Source of the DNA: Spirosoma oryzicola
Lineage (GTDB): Bacteria; Bacteroidota; Bacteroidia; Cytophagales; Spirosomataceae
Length of the DNA: 64,000 nt
NCBI RefSeq assembly: GCF_021233055.1
Contig: NZ_CP089538.1
Span: 911,501-975,500, forward strand
Direction of reading: 5' to 3'
Under the pieces are notes generated by a model. The model was not told where the DNA came from, searched no databases, and worked only from the letters and a program-made list of their open reading frames with translations. Below, one piece after another: positions 62,579-64,000 of the stretch (within the stretch, counting starts at the first letter, position 1; each line of letters starts with the position of its first letter). Position numbers and translations under genes: made by a program.

Positions 62579-63664
62579 TCAAATGCCTAACGCTCTGAGA
62601 ATTTTATCGGCGTCGAAGGTTTCGATAGACGGGAAATACGTTTGGTAGGCTTCCCGCTGAAGTTTCGTGGCGTAGGTGCGGTGAAAGAAATACCGACCGT
62701 ACTTAATGACGTAGTTGAGAATAAAGAAGCGGTAAACTTCGGGCAGAAAGCGGATTTCGTTTTCCGTCAACGGATATACCTTGTGATATTCTTGTAGAAA
62801 CATCAGGAAACGGTCTTCCATGAGTGGCCCAATGACGTAACTAAATACCGTACGGTCGCCAATGTTGGAGGTAACCCGACTGAAAAAGTAAAAATCCATC
62901 ACGCGATAACTGATTCTGAACCAATCGTAATCCCAACGGGAATACAACTCCAGATTCTCCGTTACCGAGAAATTACCGATATTCCAGTCAACAAACACAG
63001 GCATGGTTTCAACCGTCTTGGCGACCAGCTTTTGCCGGTTTTCCAGAAACAGATGACACTGCCTTTTTAGCTCCTCGATGTGCAGCCGGTGTTCAAACTG
63101 GCCGTTTTCCGTTTCCAGCATATCCAGCAAATCCCATACGTCGGAGCGCAAGGTTTTCGACGATTGGGGCAGGACCGTGCTAACGCGTGAACAGGCTTTA
63201 TGAAATTTAGCGATCTGCGACCCCATCTTTCGGATATGCTCCTCTTCCAGCCGACGCGGTAATTTGTACTGACTACGGATTGGATTGTAAAACACGACCC
63301 AGGCGTCGACCATGCCTTCTTTGTGGCGATACGTATACACCTGACCATCACGCACCAGCGATTTAGCGAGCACATTCTCAAACGGATATAGTAAATTGTT
63401 TGAGAGGGCGTGAATAATGCGATGATCTTCGACAAAGTGTTCGTACTTGCCAAAGTAGGAGAGCTTCGCAATAATGCTTTCACCATCCTCAAAGACAACT
63501 TTAAAAACGTGATTGGTCGAAACCTTGGCACTTATATCCGTAATGGTTTGAATCTGGACCGACGGATCGAAACTCGCCCAGGCTTTTTTTATAATAGAGG
63601 GATAATCGACAAGACGCATGAACGAATTATAGCTTTCAATTTTTGTTTCCGGACTGTGTACCAT
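62579..63664 (-). CDS. APH/choline-kinase-like phosphotransferase
   Basis: The 361-residue protein has the aminoglycoside-phosphotransferase/choline-kinase fold. The nucleotide lysine is likely in ESIIAKLSYFGKYEHFVEDHR; the catalytic loop reads VFVDWNIGNF (D and N of the HGDxxxxN motif) and the metal-binding DFG-like step is YSRWDYDWF. It would phosphorylate a small hydroxyl or amino compound. It follows a glutamine-synthetase-like gene by 47 bases on the same strand, suggesting one pathway. An ATG 15 codons inside the frame is an alternative start. Confidence 0.78.
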   Translation of the reverse strand: MVHSPETKIESYNSFMRLVDYPSIIKKAWASFDPSVQIQTITDISAKVSTNHVFKVVFEDGESIIAKLSYFGKYEHFVEDHRIIHALSNNLLYPFENVLAKSLVRDGQVYTYRHKEGMVDAWVVFYNPIRSQYKLPRRLEEEHIRKMGSQIAKFHKACSRVSTVLPQSSKTLRSDVWDLLDMLETENGQFEHRLHIEELKRQCHLFLENRQKLVAKTVETMPVFVDWNIGNFSVTENLELYSRWDYDWFRISYRVMDFYFFSRVTSNIGDRTVFSYVIGPLMEDRFLMFLQEYHKVYPLTENEIRFLPEVYRFFILNYVIKYGRYFFHRTYATKLQREAYQTYFPSIETFDADKILRALGI

Positions 63665-63711
63665 GCAGGAGAAGTACTAAACAGATATGGAAAGCAAAGG
63701 ACTAAAAACTT

Positions 63712-64000
63712 TTATATAATTTCAAAATATCGTTTTAATTCCCAATCACTGACCTGACCGACGTATTGCCGCCATTCCCAGTCACGCGAGCGGGTGAAAT
63801 GGTCAACAAATTCGGCCCCAAACAGTTCATTTGCCACCGAAGATTTTGCCATTGCCCGCGTCGCTTCGGATAAGTTGGCGGGTATAACGCCGTGTTGTTT
63901 ATCGACGTAGCCATTCCCGACGGAAGCCGGAATGTCGAGAGTTAGCTGGTGACGGATACCATATAGGCCGGACGCCAGAGCCGCAGCAATGGCCAGATAA
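63712..64000 (-). CDS. Glutamine-synthetase-like enzyme, C-terminal fragment (cut by window edge)
   Basis: The last 95 residues of a gene that enters from beyond the window. YLAIAAALASGLYGIRHQL matches the end of the GS catalytic domain, and SEATRAMAKSSVANELFGAEFV and DWELKRYFEII match the conserved GS C-terminus. Family members join ammonia or amines to glutamate: glutamine synthetase proper or gamma-glutamylpolyamine-type synthetases. The sequence in hand cannot tell which. The gene is followed by the phosphotransferase gene with a 47-base gap. Confidence 0.8.
   Translation of the reverse strand, partial: YLAIAAALASGLYGIRHQLTLDIPASVGNGYVDKQHGVIPANLSEATRAMAKSSVANELFGAEFVDHFTRSRDWEWRQYVGQVSDWELKRYFEII

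Overview
The window looks like a chromosomal segment of a Spirosoma-like member of the Cytophagales (Bacteroidota). The evidence is a SusC/SusD pair, a GLPGLI-family gene behind an outer-membrane barrel, gldA of the gliding machinery, lipid A and heptose genes, a fused hisB, and several upstream sites fitting the Bacteroidota promoter pattern (-33 TTG/TTTG, -7 TAnnTTTG). Coding density is high and base composition looks even. I see no rRNA, tRNA, CRISPR array, transposase or prophage genes, so this is mostly ordinary chromosome with some accessory modules.

Layout. 1-7.6 kb, all on the minus strand: a palindromic repeat cluster, a serine hydrolase, lutCBA (lactate oxidation), a GACAGGATT repeat cluster, rhaT (rhamnose uptake) and a second serine hydrolase. 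7.7-13.1 kb, minus: a GNAT, an enolase-superfamily epimerase, an amidohydrolase, ispF, a HEPN/MNT toxin-antitoxin pair and an M16 peptidase; the last four are tightly packed. 13.2-16.3 kb: a secreted TPR protein and dnaX, which carries an A10 tract that may produce a short gamma form. 16.5-22.1 kb, plus: a complete sugar-type ABC importer with a secreted glycosidase-like protein inside its operon. 22.2-25.6 kb: an AmpG-like transporter, a GNAT with a cysteine cluster and an SDR. 25.8-33.9 kb: SusC-SusD-DUF4397 on minus, a Tat-exported aminotransferase on plus, and a manganese catalase.

34-44 kb: an MFS carrier divergent from aroB, a DUF4136 lipoprotein, gldA, an amino-acid permease, TonB, two tandem secreted paralogs of unknown function and a carboxynorspermidine-synthase-like enzyme. 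44-54 kb: two small immunity-like paralogs, a TetR regulator, a proline peptidase, a subtilase, hldD, queD, lpxB, an acyltransferase, a 33-residue membrane ORF and hisB. 54-64 kb: a NYN nuclease with a cold-shock domain coupled to pabB, an outer-membrane barrel with its GLPGLI partner behind an operator-like palindrome, a small helical protein coupled to a second cysteine-cluster GNAT, a membrane protein, a phosphotransferase, and the C-terminus of a glutamine-synthetase-like enzyme cut by the window edge.

Functional links: rhaT with lutABC suggests rhamnose use through lactaldehyde and lactate. The ABC operon and the SusCD operon are two independent uptake systems. hldD and lpxB both serve LPS synthesis. 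No single new system stands out as certain. The best leads are the dnaX slippage site, the HEPN/MNT pair translationally coupled to ispF, the NYN-CSD/pabB coupling, the paired cysteine-cluster GNATs and the small coupled ORFs.
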